Assembly: GCF_000005505.3 (NCBI RefSeq)
Contig: NC_016132.3
Span: forward strand, 43,786,914 to 43,850,913
Length of the DNA stretch: 64,000 nt
Direction: 5' to 3'
DNA from: Brachypodium distachyon
Lineage: Eukaryota; Streptophyta; Magnoliopsida; Poales; Poaceae
Shown here in pieces: positions 23,323-37,105 of this stretch. Position 1 is the first letter of the stretch. Every line of letters starts with the position of its first letter. The position numbers and the translations under genes were made by a program. The notes beneath the pieces were generated by a model, which was not told where the DNA came from, did no database searches, and worked only from the letters and a program-made list of their open reading frames with translations.

Positions 23323-25180
23323 CAATACAGGAGTGTTCATGTTCTTCAGTTTGCAGATGGCACTGGGTAGTTCCTATCACTTAAACTTTCTATGCGCTGA
23401 GCATTATACTTTTCTCAAACATGCTTGCAGCAATGGCGTATTTCCTTGTGAGTTGAAACTGGGTGGCCTTTGTTGCTAGCCGCAAAGAAGCTGCTTGGGA
23501 GCCTTCCTGAGGTTACAGAATATTCCCTTGCTTAAAAGTTTTCTTATTTCAGCACTGAGGCCCTCTTCGGTTGGTAAAACAGGATTAGATTTGTTTGTGT
23601 ATATCTTTGTCCAGATTCAGGCTGTATATGTAGAGTTCATCAGTAGTCCACTTGTTGTTATGATGTGAAATTTTGGGTGCTCGGAATGTACTACCAGAAT
23701 CTGATGGGCCGCATGAAGATGGACCTGGGTCTTGTACTTGCACTTCTCTACACCATGTAATTCATTTATTGGCCCATGTCGTGTAACTGCCAAATTTCGG
23801 CCCGTCTGCAACTTTAACTGGAATATGTTGGGAAGGATACTGTTGATGAATCCTGGTTTGTTGTGATTATTACTGTCAAAGTGAATAAACTTTTGTTGCG
23901 TTTTGGCTTCGCCTGTCCACTGTGCCCAACCATCTGCTTGGTTTGAAAACATATGATATCACTAGCTTACTGCGGTTGCCTTAATTTATTACACAGAATT
24001 GCACCCAGCTGTAGTGTTTCTGTGCAATTCATGCACATGGAGAGCATTTGGGTTGGCATGGCAGGAATATTTCAGTTCCACTTTCCGTGCCTGTTTGGTG
24101 AGCAGCACGCGATCGGCCCTGGAAAATGGCAAGGTGGCCTTCACTGCATCTGCAATGCTCTCTCCATCTCAGGTCAGAACTCGCCATGTCCTCTCATCAT
24201 GGGCGGCCCAAGATCTCCATGCTCTTGCAAGGTCAGGTGCAAAGAAGACTGTCCAAAGTGCACACGCAATGGCAGGCTCCTGATCAGGAAGGGGAGGCTA
24301 CAAAGGGGATGGATGGATCGATCGACGGGGGTGCGCCACTGCCTGCCATAGTGCCATGTGATGGCATTCATTCGTATCGGGAAAATGTAACTGGCAGTAA
24401 CTTGTGTGCATGCCTGCCTAGATCGATGTGTTCATGCGTGTTACCAGTATAGCACCTCACAGGTCACAATACTACGACAACGGCAGCAGGCGAGCAGATT
24501 GTAGGAGTCGGATTGGAGTTCTCTGGTCTTTTCTATGGCCTTCGAAATAAAAATTGAGTGGACACATAATTTGGCAGGGAGAGATGGCGCAAAGCATGCA
24601 ACGTTAGTTCATCCCTTTCCTTGATGCCGCGGACACGGGAGCATGGGTGGCTAATTGGTGATGGGGGAGTGATACGCAGCGATCTGGACAGGCAGAGCGC
24701 CTATATATCTGCCGCACGGCAGGTTCCGGCTTCCGGGTATGACGTTGTGTACTGTACACGCTTCAACGGCTTGGACACTTGTCATCGCACTCTTTTGCAT
24801 GTACGTGTGTGACGACTTTTTACGGTAGGGGCTGACGAATATGCCCAGTCCATCGAGCTGATCTAAGAGCATCTTCACTCGTCCCCTCTAAGGGCTCCAC
24901 AAACGCCATGTGGGGGCGTTAGCATCGAAAAGCCCACCGAGCCACGTCTCCTAGTTTGTTTTTCGTGCGGCGCGGACCAACTTCACATCCGGCGCCCACA
25001 TGCCAAACCCAAGTCATTGGCACAAACCGAAAACAAAAACTACCCCTCTCACCAGCGACAGTTTGCAACAGATAGAAATGCCGTCCGCCGCATAGATCTT
25101 CCTGCGCCACGTCAACTGTCCGTTCCACCGGCGTTGGAAGACCCACGGCAGTTGCAACCCCACCCCGTCGATACATAGGA
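23323..25180. other. SCYL2 3' UTR and flanking DNA
   Basis: The first several hundred bases after the stop should be the SCYL2 3' UTR; the words AATAAAC (about 23884) and AATAAAAATTG (24547) are possible poly(A) signals, but neither is compelling. The rest has no recognisable gene. The segment from 24865 starts AGAGCATCTTCACTCG, a common terminus style of cereal DNA transposons, and may belong to the Harbinger relic that follows. Confidence 0.4.
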
Positions 25181-25184
25181 CGAC

Positions 25185-25415
25185 TACCTCCACATGGTCG
25201 AGTCCACGGCCATCGATTGCATGTACATGTTTTGTAGGGAAATTGTGTCCGTGTTTGGAGATATTTATTCGAGAACACCCATTGCAGAAGACACAACTCG
25301 GATCCTGGCACAGAACGCAGAAAGAGTATTCACAGGTATACTTGAAAGCATCGATTGCATGCATTGGTTATGGAAGAACTGTCCATTTGCATATAAGGAC
25401 ATCATGTGTGTGTGT
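25185..25415 (+). pseudogene. PIF/Harbinger transposase relic
   Basis: A short plus-strand frame contains DCMYMFCREIVSVFGDIYSR and, about 20 residues on, GILESIDCMHWLWKNCPFAY. This matches the conserved plant Harbinger (DDE_Tnp_4) pattern in which a FG-x-x-Y-x-R-x-P clause is followed by L-x-SIDCMHW-x-WKNCP; the Asp in SIDC is the first DDE catalytic residue. The frame ends soon after and I find no later catalytic Asp or Glu, so only a fragment of roughly 75 codons survives. It cannot make an active enzyme. Confidence 0.7.
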
Positions 25416-28400
25416 TTACAAGGATGACACTGACATGAAGACACAATAATACACACGCACATTACACACGCATACCCACATGAGCACGTCCCCTAATCAC
25501 ACATTTAGAGTTGATGGACACCAAAAGTAAATCCACTAACTTTACTGAATTCTTATTGAAAGCTGCAGGTTGGTAAATGTGAGCAGCACAATCTGAACCC
25601 TAAGAAGTGTTCTCAGTATATGTGCTCGTACGTTGAATCCACTGGATTAGTCGGAATTTGACGACTGCGAGAGTTGAAGTCTTGGAAGCGTGTTTGGTTG
25701 CCTGCACCAACATGCCCGGTAAGCATAAGAGTGTGGTGCTTGATTGCCTACATCTACTTAGTCTGGTCCACAGGGAGGCTTTGTTGTGTTGGTAGTACTT
25801 CCTTCATGTACAAGACAAGACAGAGAGCGAGAGAGCCAAGCCCCCCCTCACAAATCTGTTCCAATGAATACTTCGTACTAAGAGAGAAAATTGATAGACT
25901 GCACAAAACATAGTGGGATGCCACGCTGGTCTTGTCTCTGCTCCGTGACCACTATAGATCCATTGCATGAGAGAAGCTAGCCAGGGTGCATCCAAACTTT
26001 CTGATAAGCTCCCATTGCATGGTACATGTCTCAGGACCTCAATGGCAAAGATCGAAGAGACCAAGGCAGTAGTTCTCAACTTGCCACCATAGCAAAGCCT
26101 TTAACTCTAGGTGGTTGGAGCTCATGTGCAAGGATAGATGCATCTATGCTCTCCTTAAAGCACAGAAGACCTATATATGCAGCAAAAAAAAGGGCCATGT
26201 TTTGCCATGATGGATCAGCCTGTTAGATGCCCATATCTTTCTGCCTAGCTAACCTGAAAAGGTTGCAATGGGGGGGAAAGTGTGTGTGTTTTCAATGAAA
26301 AGGCTGCAGCCTTTTTCCCCAGATCAGCACATTACAGTACAACTTAAGGGCAAACAGTGGGTGTTAGATTGGGACAGTGAAGTGGCATGATGTGGCTGTC
26401 TGCCTAATGCATCATTGTGTACTTACACAAGGCCTCAGATCAAAGGCCAATAAAAGCACCATGAATTGGATGCTGGTACAGGGAGATGGATGAAGTGTGT
26501 ACACACCTCTTGGCCACACCTAATGCTCTGTCATCTCTTGCTTGTTCTAATCCTTTTGTTTTTACTGCATGTCTTTGCTGGTTTAAATTTTATCTTTGCA
26601 TGAATTGAATCTGTATGTACCTCAACTCAACACCAGCAAGAAAAAAATCTGCTGGAAAAGACAGTGTGGGCTAGCGGGTACTGAATTTACACCACAAGAT
26701 TGTATTCTCACTGGAAAAGTACACTATTTACATACTTCAACATAATAGTAACTTTTGTGTATACAACTAAAGTACCTACATGAAATGACTGCTAAATTTT
26801 TTTAATCATAGGGATACAAATCCAGAATTTAACCAAAGGGATACAACCTAAAAATGGCACTCAATAGTGATAATTAATTCATGTTTCTTCCAACTTGGGA
26901 AATGGATAGATCCCTTCAATACATATGTTTATAGTTGAGCTGCATTGCTTGCCTTAGACTACAAACCATTCATCATCTCAAGGCAAAGACTCCCAACATA
27001 AAGAAAGAAGAATCCATTAACAAATGATCGATACTCTAGTAATTAAGCCTCCTGGTCCACCAGACAGAATATTAATTATTCCCAATTAGTAGCTACTCGG
27101 CCGATCTCGATCTAACATAGACCAATTACAAGCTCTTGCTGTACTACTACTAGTCCTAACAATGCAAGATCTATCCATCCATCCATTCCATCTCGATCTT
27201 AGCTTTCCTGCTGTCCAATCCTGCCATGTCCCTAACAGCAGCACGGCCACACGATTTAACTCTTCCAGCCGGCTCATCCCGGGCAGAATTAATTAGCTAG
27301 GGGAGCCAATGGGCCCCTTATTTACTGTTCCATGGGATCCTTACTGGGGTTGGCATGGCCCTCCCTCCCTTGGCACATGTCTTTCAGACAAAATCTAGTA
27401 GCAGTAGTTAGTTGCTCTCACTGCATGCTGCCATAAAAGGATAATAATAAAATCTTGTTTGGGGATCTTTAGGCATTGCCTGCAGCATTTGACTCTGGCT
27501 AGCCTTCACCTTGAGGCAACCAACCATGAATGTTTGAACTCACAAGCAAACAGAGGTAACAATTGACAATACCAAAAAGGAAAAAAAAAATTGCAGCAGG
27601 TTCAGTTTCAGTTAGTTAATCTGAAGAACTGTTGTGTCTGATTGTTTTTGGAGGTGGTTGCAGAAGAGTAAAGCAAGCATCAATATTCACAAATCAAATG
27701 CAAGAATGAATTGCTTGAGTTGGAATTGGATAGAAATCAAATCAAGGCGGTAAAGAGATGTGAGCTGGAACAAATGTGTGTAGGTGCCACCCATCCATCC
27801 ATTCATCAAAGTGTGACTCCCAAAGAGATGTGACTGGCCGACTCACTGAATCATCTGATCATCATTCTGGTGGGAAACAAATCAAATAAAAAAATGTGCC
27901 ATAGATCACAATTCACAAGTGGAGGGTGATCTGCATTAAGTAGGACAGGTGTGCACCCATCTACTTTTCCCCACTCTTTAGTTTAGGGTTCACAAGAGGT
28001 ATTCTCTACTCTTCTGTTCTTCCTCCCAACATTTATGCCTTGGCCACTCAGCTCACATGCTGGGCTGCTTGCTCCGGCCACCACCACCATGGCCATAACC
28101 ATATCCTTGCATTGCATGACAAGTTTTATTGTCATGGGTGGATGCATGTTCTGCAAGATTTTTCACCCCCACCATGGCCCAAATCCAAATCTGGGTCAAG
28201 CAGACTGGCTCCTTTTAGTATGCTTATTGTTGCCATGCTTCAAACTGGCTCACCATTTGTGCTATCTGGCTCTGAATTCAATGGTTGATGAGTTCTCCCT
28301 TCTGCAAGTCCCCAAACTGCAATGGTTAATCTCATTGTACCACATTGCATGCATGCAGAGGGTCCTTGTAAAATTTATAATAAGGCCATGCAATGATTAA

Positions 28401-29593
28401 GGTGTAGGATGCTTTTATCTTTTCCAGTTCACGCAGGTAATTAACAGTATAAACTATAAATATGCTCTGACCAATGGGTGGCACAAAAGTTATGTTTCTT
28501 CATCTGCATACACTGAACCTTCACATGAAAAGGTCTGAAAATCCTTTTCTTTCTTGTGCATGCATGCCCTATCAAACAGAGATCTTGTCCTCTCAAACCA
28601 AGGCTATCTATCTAACCAAAGCGCTTTCTATAATCAAATGCTTTACTATATCGCATAGTTTAAGCAGCACTTGAGCCAATGGCTGCAAAGGACCTGCTGA
28701 TCATCTGTTTAGTTTCTTTGCCAAAATAATACTTAATTAACTATGTTGGTTTTTTGTTTAAGAGTACAGTGCAATGGAATCTATGGAGGCCTGAGCTCTT
28801 GTAAGAGCAGTACAGAATGAGGGTTACATGCAGTTATCCCCCTCTCATGACCCCCCTGGGTCTTTGCCAGCTGACAGGGCCGGTGCACATGGCAATCCAG
28901 GGATCAAATCTAATTGTTTAAGGCCTTGCAAATCTTGAAAACATGGCTTGTCACACGGGTGACATCATTCTATACTGCTATATTGCACAGTTGCACTTGC
29001 ACCATGTCCAACTATGCCATACAACTAATCTTTGGTTAATTTACTAGGGGAGGATTTTCAAAATGCTTGCAGATCAGAGGCAGCTTGGCTACGGGAACAC
29101 ACAATATCTGATATACTCGTATTTGATTCCAAGTTCCTAAAGATCAGGTGTTGCGCTTGAAGGAGGGTATCACGGCCGGTGACGGATCGTCGACGAAAGG
29201 TTACTTAACAGGGAACCCTAACTAACTAACTAATTCATCTAGCAATATTAGTAGCAGTAGCAGCAGCAGCTCAAACGTACGGCACGTGCTCGGCATACTG
29301 ATCTAGCTTGCCTGGGAATTATTAGTACTGATCAATTCAGATCGATGCTGATTTTGTCTTTTTGCATGGAATTAGGAGCTCTGCCTTAGTTGGCTAGTTA
29401 ATTAGCAGCACGCAGCACACGTACTAGTGCTGGTTGCTGATAGAGGGTTCATTGTATACCAACCGACCAAACCGAAAGGGGTCCCTAGGCCGCCTAGGGC
29501 TTGCAAAATTAATGAAAATAATATTATGATCGACCTCCTCTAAACAGAGCACGTCGCATGCATGGTCATGAGTACGTACTACTCTTACCGGAA
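25416..29593. other. Gene-free intergenic stretch
   Basis: I see no coding frame with a recognisable domain, no tRNA or rRNA, and no clear mobile element. The sequence is AT-moderate with grass-typical CATGCATG and GATCGATC words. A CAG-type run (AGCAGTAGCAGCAGCAGC) occurs at about 29253. The plus frames at about 28035-28674 start with many His/Cys codons but have no family signature. Confidence 0.4.
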
Positions 29594-29631
29594 TACTCCC
29601 TCCGTTCCTAATATTTAGGAACGGTGGAGTA
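29594..29631. mobile_element. Very short Stowaway remnant
   Basis: Thirty-eight bases reading TACTCCCTCCGTTCCTAA, then TTAGGAACGGTGGAGTA: two Stowaway termini joined nose to nose. The sequence beyond it (29640-29870) carries internal words of longer MITEs (ATCAAATTTATAGAAAAATA and TTTTTCTATAAACTTGAT as an inverted pair) and ends GTGAGGGAGTCA, so a larger decayed element may span 29594-29873. Confidence 0.6.
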
Positions 29632-29873
29632 CAAGAGTAGCGGGACACGGTTTAATATGTTCTAGCTTTATTTTAAATCATCTTTTAAATTTTTTTTTAT
29701 CAAATTTATAGAAAAATATGCTAAGATTTACAATATCACATGTACGGTGAAGATTATATCATGACGGGTTTAATAAGACAAATTTAGAATTGTATATGTT
29801 GTTAAATTTTTCTATAAACTTGATGAATTTTTAAAATTGTTAACTTAGAACAAAGTTAGAATGTGAGGGAGTC

Positions 29874-32800
29874 ATTGATTTTTTTGTTACTGATTTTTCA
29901 AACTCAAGAGGTACATGCAGCTGGTACCGTGTGTGTCTAGAAAAGAAGTGATCAGTACGTAGGTGAACATCTTTTCAAAAGGTACTTGCAGAAGTAATTG
30001 TTAAACCTCTCTTGTGTCTAGAAAAGAAAGTGCTAAAACATTGGGCAGTTGTCTAATTAGCTGCCAGCACACGGAGATTGCTCGAAGCCGGTAAAGCTAT
30101 ATATATGTGCGCTTAGTTTAGGAGTTTTCTTGGTACTGAAGCACACGTGATGAGGCTTTACAAAAGCTTAATGCAAGGCAGGATGCGCGCGTCAGTCTCC
30201 ATGGGTTGTGCTTTTTTCTTCTTTTTCTTTTCAGATAGTACGTGTCGTGCTCTTGATAGCGCTAGGCAAAAATATTCTCCCTAATAATAATAGACGGGCA
30301 GTTTTTTTTTTTTTTTTTGCACGGTGCACATCGATGGTTCGGCGAGTGCCGTCTTTTCTTCCGCAGAGCGATCAGCGCGCGAGGCCGACCGTTGGATATA
30401 TGGCTCGTGCTGGTAGTAGCAGCACTCGATCATTTTTGGGCTATAGCGCAACCACCCTACTTGGGCGCCACGGCAGCGGTGCATGGCGCAGAATTGAGCC
30501 GACGGAGATCGATCGATCGCACCACAGGGGAACTAGTGCCGTTTCCGGTGCATGGAGCCGGAGGCAAATGATGGTGCTTGGCGTGTGCCCGGCCGGCGCA
30601 TACCGATCCATTCACGCGTGGTGAGTCAAGATTACAGACAGCCCTGTGTACTACCGGCCAAGTGATCGAGCATGGGAAAATGCGAAAGGAAAGAACCGTG
30701 AAAAAAAGAAGGCTTTATTTTGCCGGGAATAGCCAAGCAACAAGACTGCTCCCGTTCCCATCCAATGAATGGGGCTCCCTCTTCGATCCTCCAGGGCCCC
30801 TGCCGCGAGATCAGGTGCCGTGGAACGGGAAACTGACGGCCACGATGGCACGCGCCAGCCCAGCGCAATGAGTAGCGGCAGCTCCTCTTCCCGAGCCCAC
30901 GTGCCAGCGGATGACGTGCAGTCTGAACCCTTTTTTTTTCTCCCTCGAGGAAGAGGAAGAAGAAAGAAAGCCAAGCCACCCGTCATCATTGGACGAAACG
31001 GAATTTCGGTGGGGTCCTGGGTCTGGTTCGTACTACTGCAAGGAGAGAGGAGGCGGGGTCCCAGGGCCCGGGCTGGGGGTACGGAATCTGGTGCGCAAAG
31101 GAAAAGCTGAGCTGAGCTGAGCCGAGTCTGGATCGATCTCGCTTGGGCCCTCGGCCCGGTGGTGAGCCCATCTACCTGCAGCGTCGCGGTCTTGCAAAGC
31201 ATCATGGTCAGCCATCTTTTCTTTCTCAGAACCAAAGTAAATTCCCCATCCGTAGTTCCGTACTGCGCGGTTGAATCATCAGATGGCCGGTTTAGCTTAG
31301 CTGCCTGTTGCCATTTCTTGGCATGGCGGGCGGCGTCGGCAGGCAAACGTACAGTACGCAAATGAGTAATCAAAGGAAACTGGTGGTGGTGGTGGTGGTG
31401 GAGCCGAAAAGCGGCAGCCTTTGTGTGCAGCCCAAGCGTTTAATTTCCGTGCGACGACGATGATGGCAGAGTGAGTGTATGTTTTCCAGGAATTTAATCA
31501 GCGACTGCGATGCTATACCGCCGTGCCACGGCCTCGGAGCACATGATCAATGTGATGACCTTAATTGCTCCCAAGTCGGAAGCTTCCTTTTCCTTCCTCA
31601 CCTGGATCGGGCCGGATCCTCTCGCGTCATCTCGATTTTACTCTTCTTGCTCGCGCGTCCACTTGACCCGCCCAGGGGTGGAAATTAACTGCAAAATATG
31701 CGTGGCGTGCTTAACCAAAACTGTTTCATTTGGTTTGGTCTAAAGCCGAGCCTGCCTCTCTACCTGCTCACTTTCTACCAATTAAAGCCGCCTGGGGAAT
31801 ATGCATGTTTTTACAAATCATCCTTGTCCGTTCAACCTAGCTCCTAGTCGTCGTCGTCGGATCCGGGTTGCTATAAATTCATCAAGGCACAAGAGAATAT
31901 TTATTGATGCGGTCTTTGTTGTACTAGCCTCCACTCCTCCTCCTTACTACTCCTGGCAGTATATAATATCACTCCTGGTACGTATTATTTCCCAATAATG
32001 CTTCTTGGAGTCGCTAAAAAGCGAATAATCAGCATAATCAGCGTGCGCCACATCAGCACAACACAGATACACATATACCATCTTGAATGAATTTAGTAGG
32101 CAAGGCAAGGCAGGGCAGGCAGGTGGGTGATCTCTTTCGGATTCAGTATAATACACGCGTCATTCTCAAATCAGGGGTTGGTCTCAACTCTCAGTCACCT
32201 AGCCTAGCAGATATACACATATCTCCGCAGACATGTATGTATGATTCTTATTCTCTTCCGGCCGGCCACGTAGGTGTACATGCAATGGCCTCTTGTCATT
32301 TGTTTCTCATGCACACGTCTCCATCATCCAACTAGCTCTGCCTCAATTGCACGTACAAATTAATACACCTAATTTGTTTGCCAATGACCAGCCAGCTACA
32401 TGTATATATACATACAGAACATACATACAGACCATAAGTATGTATGGAGAGAGCCTTTTTAATTAGGATCCAATAGTTGTTGGTCAGTCAGTGAGTGACC
32501 GGTCTAGTCTACATGCTTGCATTGTATCTGTATGGATATGGGAGGGAACAAGGCTGGCCTGGCTAAAACCGTAGCTAGGGTGGTCCGGTTGTGTCAGTGT
32601 ACATGTCATTGTTGAAAAGATCAAGCCATAGCCCATGAATGAAGCTGCGTGCTCGAGACTTTTTGCTTGTTTGGATAGTGGTATTGGAACCTTTGAATGG
32701 AGGGAAAAGTAGTAGAATGGAAGCAAGGCTAAGCTAACCTAGGTGCTAGGTTTTAAACTGCACATCCGCTGTAGTGGGAATAGTAGTATATGATCGATGT

Positions 32801-33733
32801 TTTGCAAGCAACTCATCATTATCATTGTGTGTGTGCCCGGCTGGTGGAGGATTAATTTGTTAACTCAAGCGTTCTGAGGTCTTGATAAAGCATTGTGAAG
32901 TTGGGAAATCTGATTCTGTGTTTTGTTGTTACCAACTTAGGACCGCCAAGTGCTTTGTGTCAGGCGAATTTTTCGGTACCATACTTATTTACTGGGCTTA
33001 CAAGTAGGTCCAACGCAGATTAGTTGTTTACCGTCTTTCTACTTTGCTCGAATCTTGCTTCTTTATCTTTGCCCGTCATTCATCGAAGACCCGGTTTTTC
33101 CAAAACAGGTAGGTTGCACACCATCGACGCACAGAACAGAGCACAGGACACTGCCAACAGCTTCCATCAAGGAAGGCATATGTATGTGCATCAGGTCGAC
33201 CGTCGACTGCATGGTCAAAACAACATCAAGTACTAGTCCACCTACCAGCGGGGATCGCCATCTTTTTTATATTCACAGCCCTTGTCAAAATTAACCGAAC
33301 AAATTACCTTAACACTGAAACTGAAAAAGATAAATGATGATGAGGTTACCCCTAACGTTAGTGCACAACTAATTTGGTCACTCTTTCGACGACTTCTCCT
33401 TTTGTAACCAACGGTCTACTGTTGATCCAATAGACTAGAGATGATATCGTACGATAGATCAATCAGTCTAGAACGAACAGAAACAACAAAAGAAACATAA
33501 ACTGAAAGTTGAATCAAAGTTTCCGTAATGATTGTCTAAAGCTTCGTCATTAACTTCGTCCAAACTAGCGCGAAAAACAATAAGGACATGTCATCTCCAA
33601 TGTTGAAGAACTTAGGTTTTAAGCAATAAGATAGACCTTAAGGTCGGACCATATACTGAGAGCGAGTCTTCAAAGAAAAATTATGATTGAGCCTTTGCCT
33701 TATGACCATACCACAAGCCAATATACTACAGTA
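29874..33733. other. Gene-free stretch with a GC-rich island
   Basis: The part at about 30300-31700 is richer in GC than its surroundings and carries frames on both strands, the longest a 240-codon minus-strand frame (30651-31373). Its predicted product has no domain and no plant-protein character, so I reject it as a gene. A (TGG)n run lies at 31380-31402. From 31750 to 33733 nothing is recognisable. The island could be a promoter or a CpG-rich transposon relic; the sequence does not decide. Confidence 0.35.
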
Positions 33734-34189
33734 TACTCCGTCTGTTCCTTATCATTTTCTTTGACCAAGCGTTTAACTAAATATTACTCCATCAACGTGT
33801 GTGACTTACAAATCATAATTATAAATAAGTACTTTTGAATACAAATGCAATGATGTCAATATTACTTCACAAAAATATACTTTTTTGTAAAAAAAAATGT
33901 AGGGTCTACCATTTTTGTTGACTGTCAATTCTTTTTAAAGTTTGACCAGGCGTATAACAAAGTACTATATCAACATTTATGGTGTCAAATTAACATTCAT
34001 TAGATCCGTTGTGAAGTATATTTTCATAATATCTTGATTTGACATCGTATATGTTGATATTTTTGCCTATAAATTTGGTCATACTTCATACAGTTTGACA
34101 GTCAAGAAAAGTTATATGTTTTATATTTTTGGTCAAATGCTCAGTCAAAGAAAACAATATACACCGTAGTTTAAGGAACAGAGGGAGTA
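33734..34189. mobile_element. Long Stowaway-type MITE, about 456 bp
   Basis: TA-flanked. The left terminus TACTCCGTCTGTTCCTTATC and right terminus TTTAAGGAACAGAGGGAGTA are inverted repeats. Inside, TTTGACCAAGCG and GGTCAAATGCTCAGTCAAAG, then GTTTGACAGTCAAGAAAAG, continue the complementarity, typical of the longer Stowaway families. Non-coding. Confidence 0.8.
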
Positions 34190-34224
34190 TGTACTAGTAC
34201 AAGACTGTCACAAATAAAAATAAA

Positions 34225-34316
34225 TACTCCCTCCGATCATAAAAAATGTGGCCCATTTTGTACTAACTACAAATTTTGTACTAAGTGGGTGAACTTTTTA
34301 TGGATCGGAGAGATTA
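34225..34316. mobile_element. Stowaway MITE, 92 bp
   Basis: TACTCCCTCCGATCATAAAA at the left and TTTTTATGGATCGGAGAGAT at the right are inverted repeats, around a palindromic core with TTTTGTACTAA. It lies only 35 bp beyond the previous element and is of a different subfamily. Confidence 0.8.
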
Positions 34317-36944
34317 CTAATTTTTTGACCCAAAGAGCTTCGGAATGGCAAAACAATATCATAATGGTGTGTTCCATGTTAAATTCGAGCGCAGGTCGTA
34401 GGTATCTTAGTGTATATAATTGGGGCTCAAATTATGGTCTATCTGTGGAATAAAGGACCCAAAGATCCCTTTTCTTGGTAGGATGCATCAACTTAGAGAA
34501 ATCAGAAAATTTTCATCAACATGGAATTAGGGAGCCCTTCTTTGTAATCACCAGTCAGGAGATAAGAAAGTCCGTTGCTTGGGCGTACGATACACTGCTG
34601 CGATTGAGTGTGTTGGCCACATCCATCTCGTCCTAGTTCTCGATAGACTCGGTTGCTCCCTCCAGCCTTGCACCGAAAGCTCTGGTTCGTCTGCGCACCC
34701 TAATAAGCTGTGTATCCTTGGAGAATTCACCGTTCGAAGGCAAGCACAAGGGACCCCCTGAATCGTGCCATTTCTACGGCTCTACGTTCGATCCCGAGAT
34801 GTATGCGTTGATCTGAATGTTGTAGAACGGCTTTGCTTTGCATCGAGGCGAGGAAAGGCCACGTCGGACGGGAAAGGAGGAATATTCGGCGGGAATCTCC
34901 ACGGGCTACGTGGACTCGGACGGGCCACGAGGTGGGCATGCGCTTAGCTGGCGGTGCGCTTCGGGTTCCCGACGTGGCCAGCTGGCACCGCACGCCGAGC
35001 ACGTCCAGGGTCCAGCTGAGCTGAGCTGACCCTGTCGCCCAGAATTACCGTGCTGCCACTCCTGACGTTTCTTGCAGGCTCTCTCTCTTCTCATCGTCGC
35101 ATGGTCAATTGTCTGAGGGCTCTGGGCATTTGGTAATGGAAAGAAATTGATAATTTACTGCTGCTGGAGTTGTCTGCAGGCTATAATTTTTTTAGAAGAT
35201 TGCAACCGGCTTGGTTCATGTTGTACCCTCCGTACATATATACATGTACAGAATACAGACGTACAATGTACTTTGATTACTTCACCAGTTACTACATTGG
35301 CATATAATTCATGGCGTATTTGATGCTATTATGTTTTATATATTAACTTATTTACTTATGGCTGTAATTATCAATCTCACATAGGTTGTATATCAATAGA
35401 GTAATTGTTGCTCAAAGTCTTGCTTAATTACTATTTTCAGAAAACTATGCTTTTACTACTTGGTTCGAATTCGCCCCTCGTCGAGAGAAATTCATTAGTT
35501 TAATTGTGTGCAGATAGCATCAGCTGTGATATTTACTAAACTATGGTTTTAAAATTGTTACCGCACCTAACTCACATCTAACATTCTAAGCTGTGGTGGA
35601 TTTGGTTTTGCAGTGCTCAAATATATTTTCTTTCTTTAATCATAAACAAACTGGATAGAGCTAGGATGCAAATATTAAACCAGGGCATACCCTCTGCAAG
35701 GCCATGTTCCAAGCAGGGCAACAAAATGCCAAGCCCCAGCATGGCCCGAGGTCCGGAAAAACACCATTTTGGCATAAAAATATTAAATAATCATTTTTGG
35801 TGTATAAAATAATTTATATACCTAATTTATGAAAATGAATTAATTTTTAATCATTTCAAGCCCTGGTGCAGCAGAAACTGAGCCCAAGCCCGGATTAGGG
35901 TGTCAGAATTTGGCCGGGTCGATCATGCCAAGGTCTAGCAAATATGAATACAAATCGAGATATTGCATGGTGATAAAGCGGACTCAGACCCATAACGAAA
36001 ACAAAGAGAAATATATATTTTCCATTTATTCAAAAACAATGAGAAAATATACAAAAGCTATAATCGATATGTAACAACTAACATGTTACAAGATTACGGA
36101 TATATAGAGCCAATAGACATGTATTCAATACCAAAGACAACAAGCACGCAATAAAATTTATAAAATATAGCAATAGAAAATATATGAGTGCAGACAATAA
36201 AGAGATGTGCATGTGGGAACTTTGAGGGCGAGGGGAAGGAAGACTATTATCAAAAGAAGAGATGTGCAATGAAAGAGAGGATGCGAAGGAGCTGGTCACG
36301 ATCTTCGGCCATTATATAGAGATATGCTTGCTTGTGATTTTTCCAGTGATGTGGTTGATTCAGTGAACCGAGAGGTTTCCGTTGAAGATTAACTATATTA
36401 GATATATAATACCATGTAAAATAACTATACACCACCGAGGTAACATATAATATTGAGTACTAGAAATTTAAAGATGCACATGCTTCCGGATGAAAAAACA
36501 GTCTGTTACACTCTATAAACTTTTAAAAAGAAGAAGCTAAACTTAGAAATGCCTGAGTGTTTTGTGTGCTTTTAAATTTTGTATACAGAAGATTTATTCC
36601 CGCCCCAACAAAGACAAGTTTGGAGCCTATAATTTTCCTTTTACGGAGCATGGAAATTTGTCTTAACTTTGCTCGAGGCACAAAATTACTCTCCAATGGA
36701 ACTGTCAAACACAAAAAATGCACGAACATCTATATCCATAAAGTATTTTTAGAATTTTGTAACATGTTATTAATTTTAATTATTTATTTGTCATGCCAAG
36801 AACACGTGTTCATGGGAGACATTTCTCGTCTCTTGTTGAGTACACGTTTTATACCTGAAAAGGGTGTTTGCAGATATCATATCAATTTGCTTTAAGTTAT
36901 GTCCTGCTTTCAGTTACATAAAAATATCATGACTTCACGCAATA
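34317..36944. other. Gene-free AT-rich stretch
   Basis: No gene, RNA or defined element seen. A short GC-rich patch at about 34830-35040 holds overlapping frames on both strands without recognisable domains. Confidence 0.4.
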
Positions 36945-37105
36945 AAAAGGGTGTGTCGCTACTCAAATATGTGGATTGCGCCTAGGTATCCCGTGTACAT
37001 CACTTCCTACCTTTTTATCTTTCTAAGATGATTAAAAGGGTTTGTCGCTAGTCAAATCCGTGGGTTGCCCCTAGGTATCCCATGTACATCGCTTTTTACA
37101 ATCTT
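36945..37105. repeat. Tandem duplication, about 88-bp unit
   Basis: A segment beginning AAAAGGGTGTGTCGCTACTC and containing GCGCCTAGGTATCCCGTGTA occurs at about 36946 and again at about 37034 with some ten substitutions (GGGTTTGTCGCTAGTC, GCCCCTAGGTATCCCATGTA). It lies about 800 bp upstream of the TTL start codon. Confidence 0.7.

Noticed and set aside
30651..31373. 240-codon minus-strand frame
   Set aside because: No domain, low-complexity runs of Lys/Phe, and a competing set of plus-strand frames; a chance frame in GC-rich DNA.
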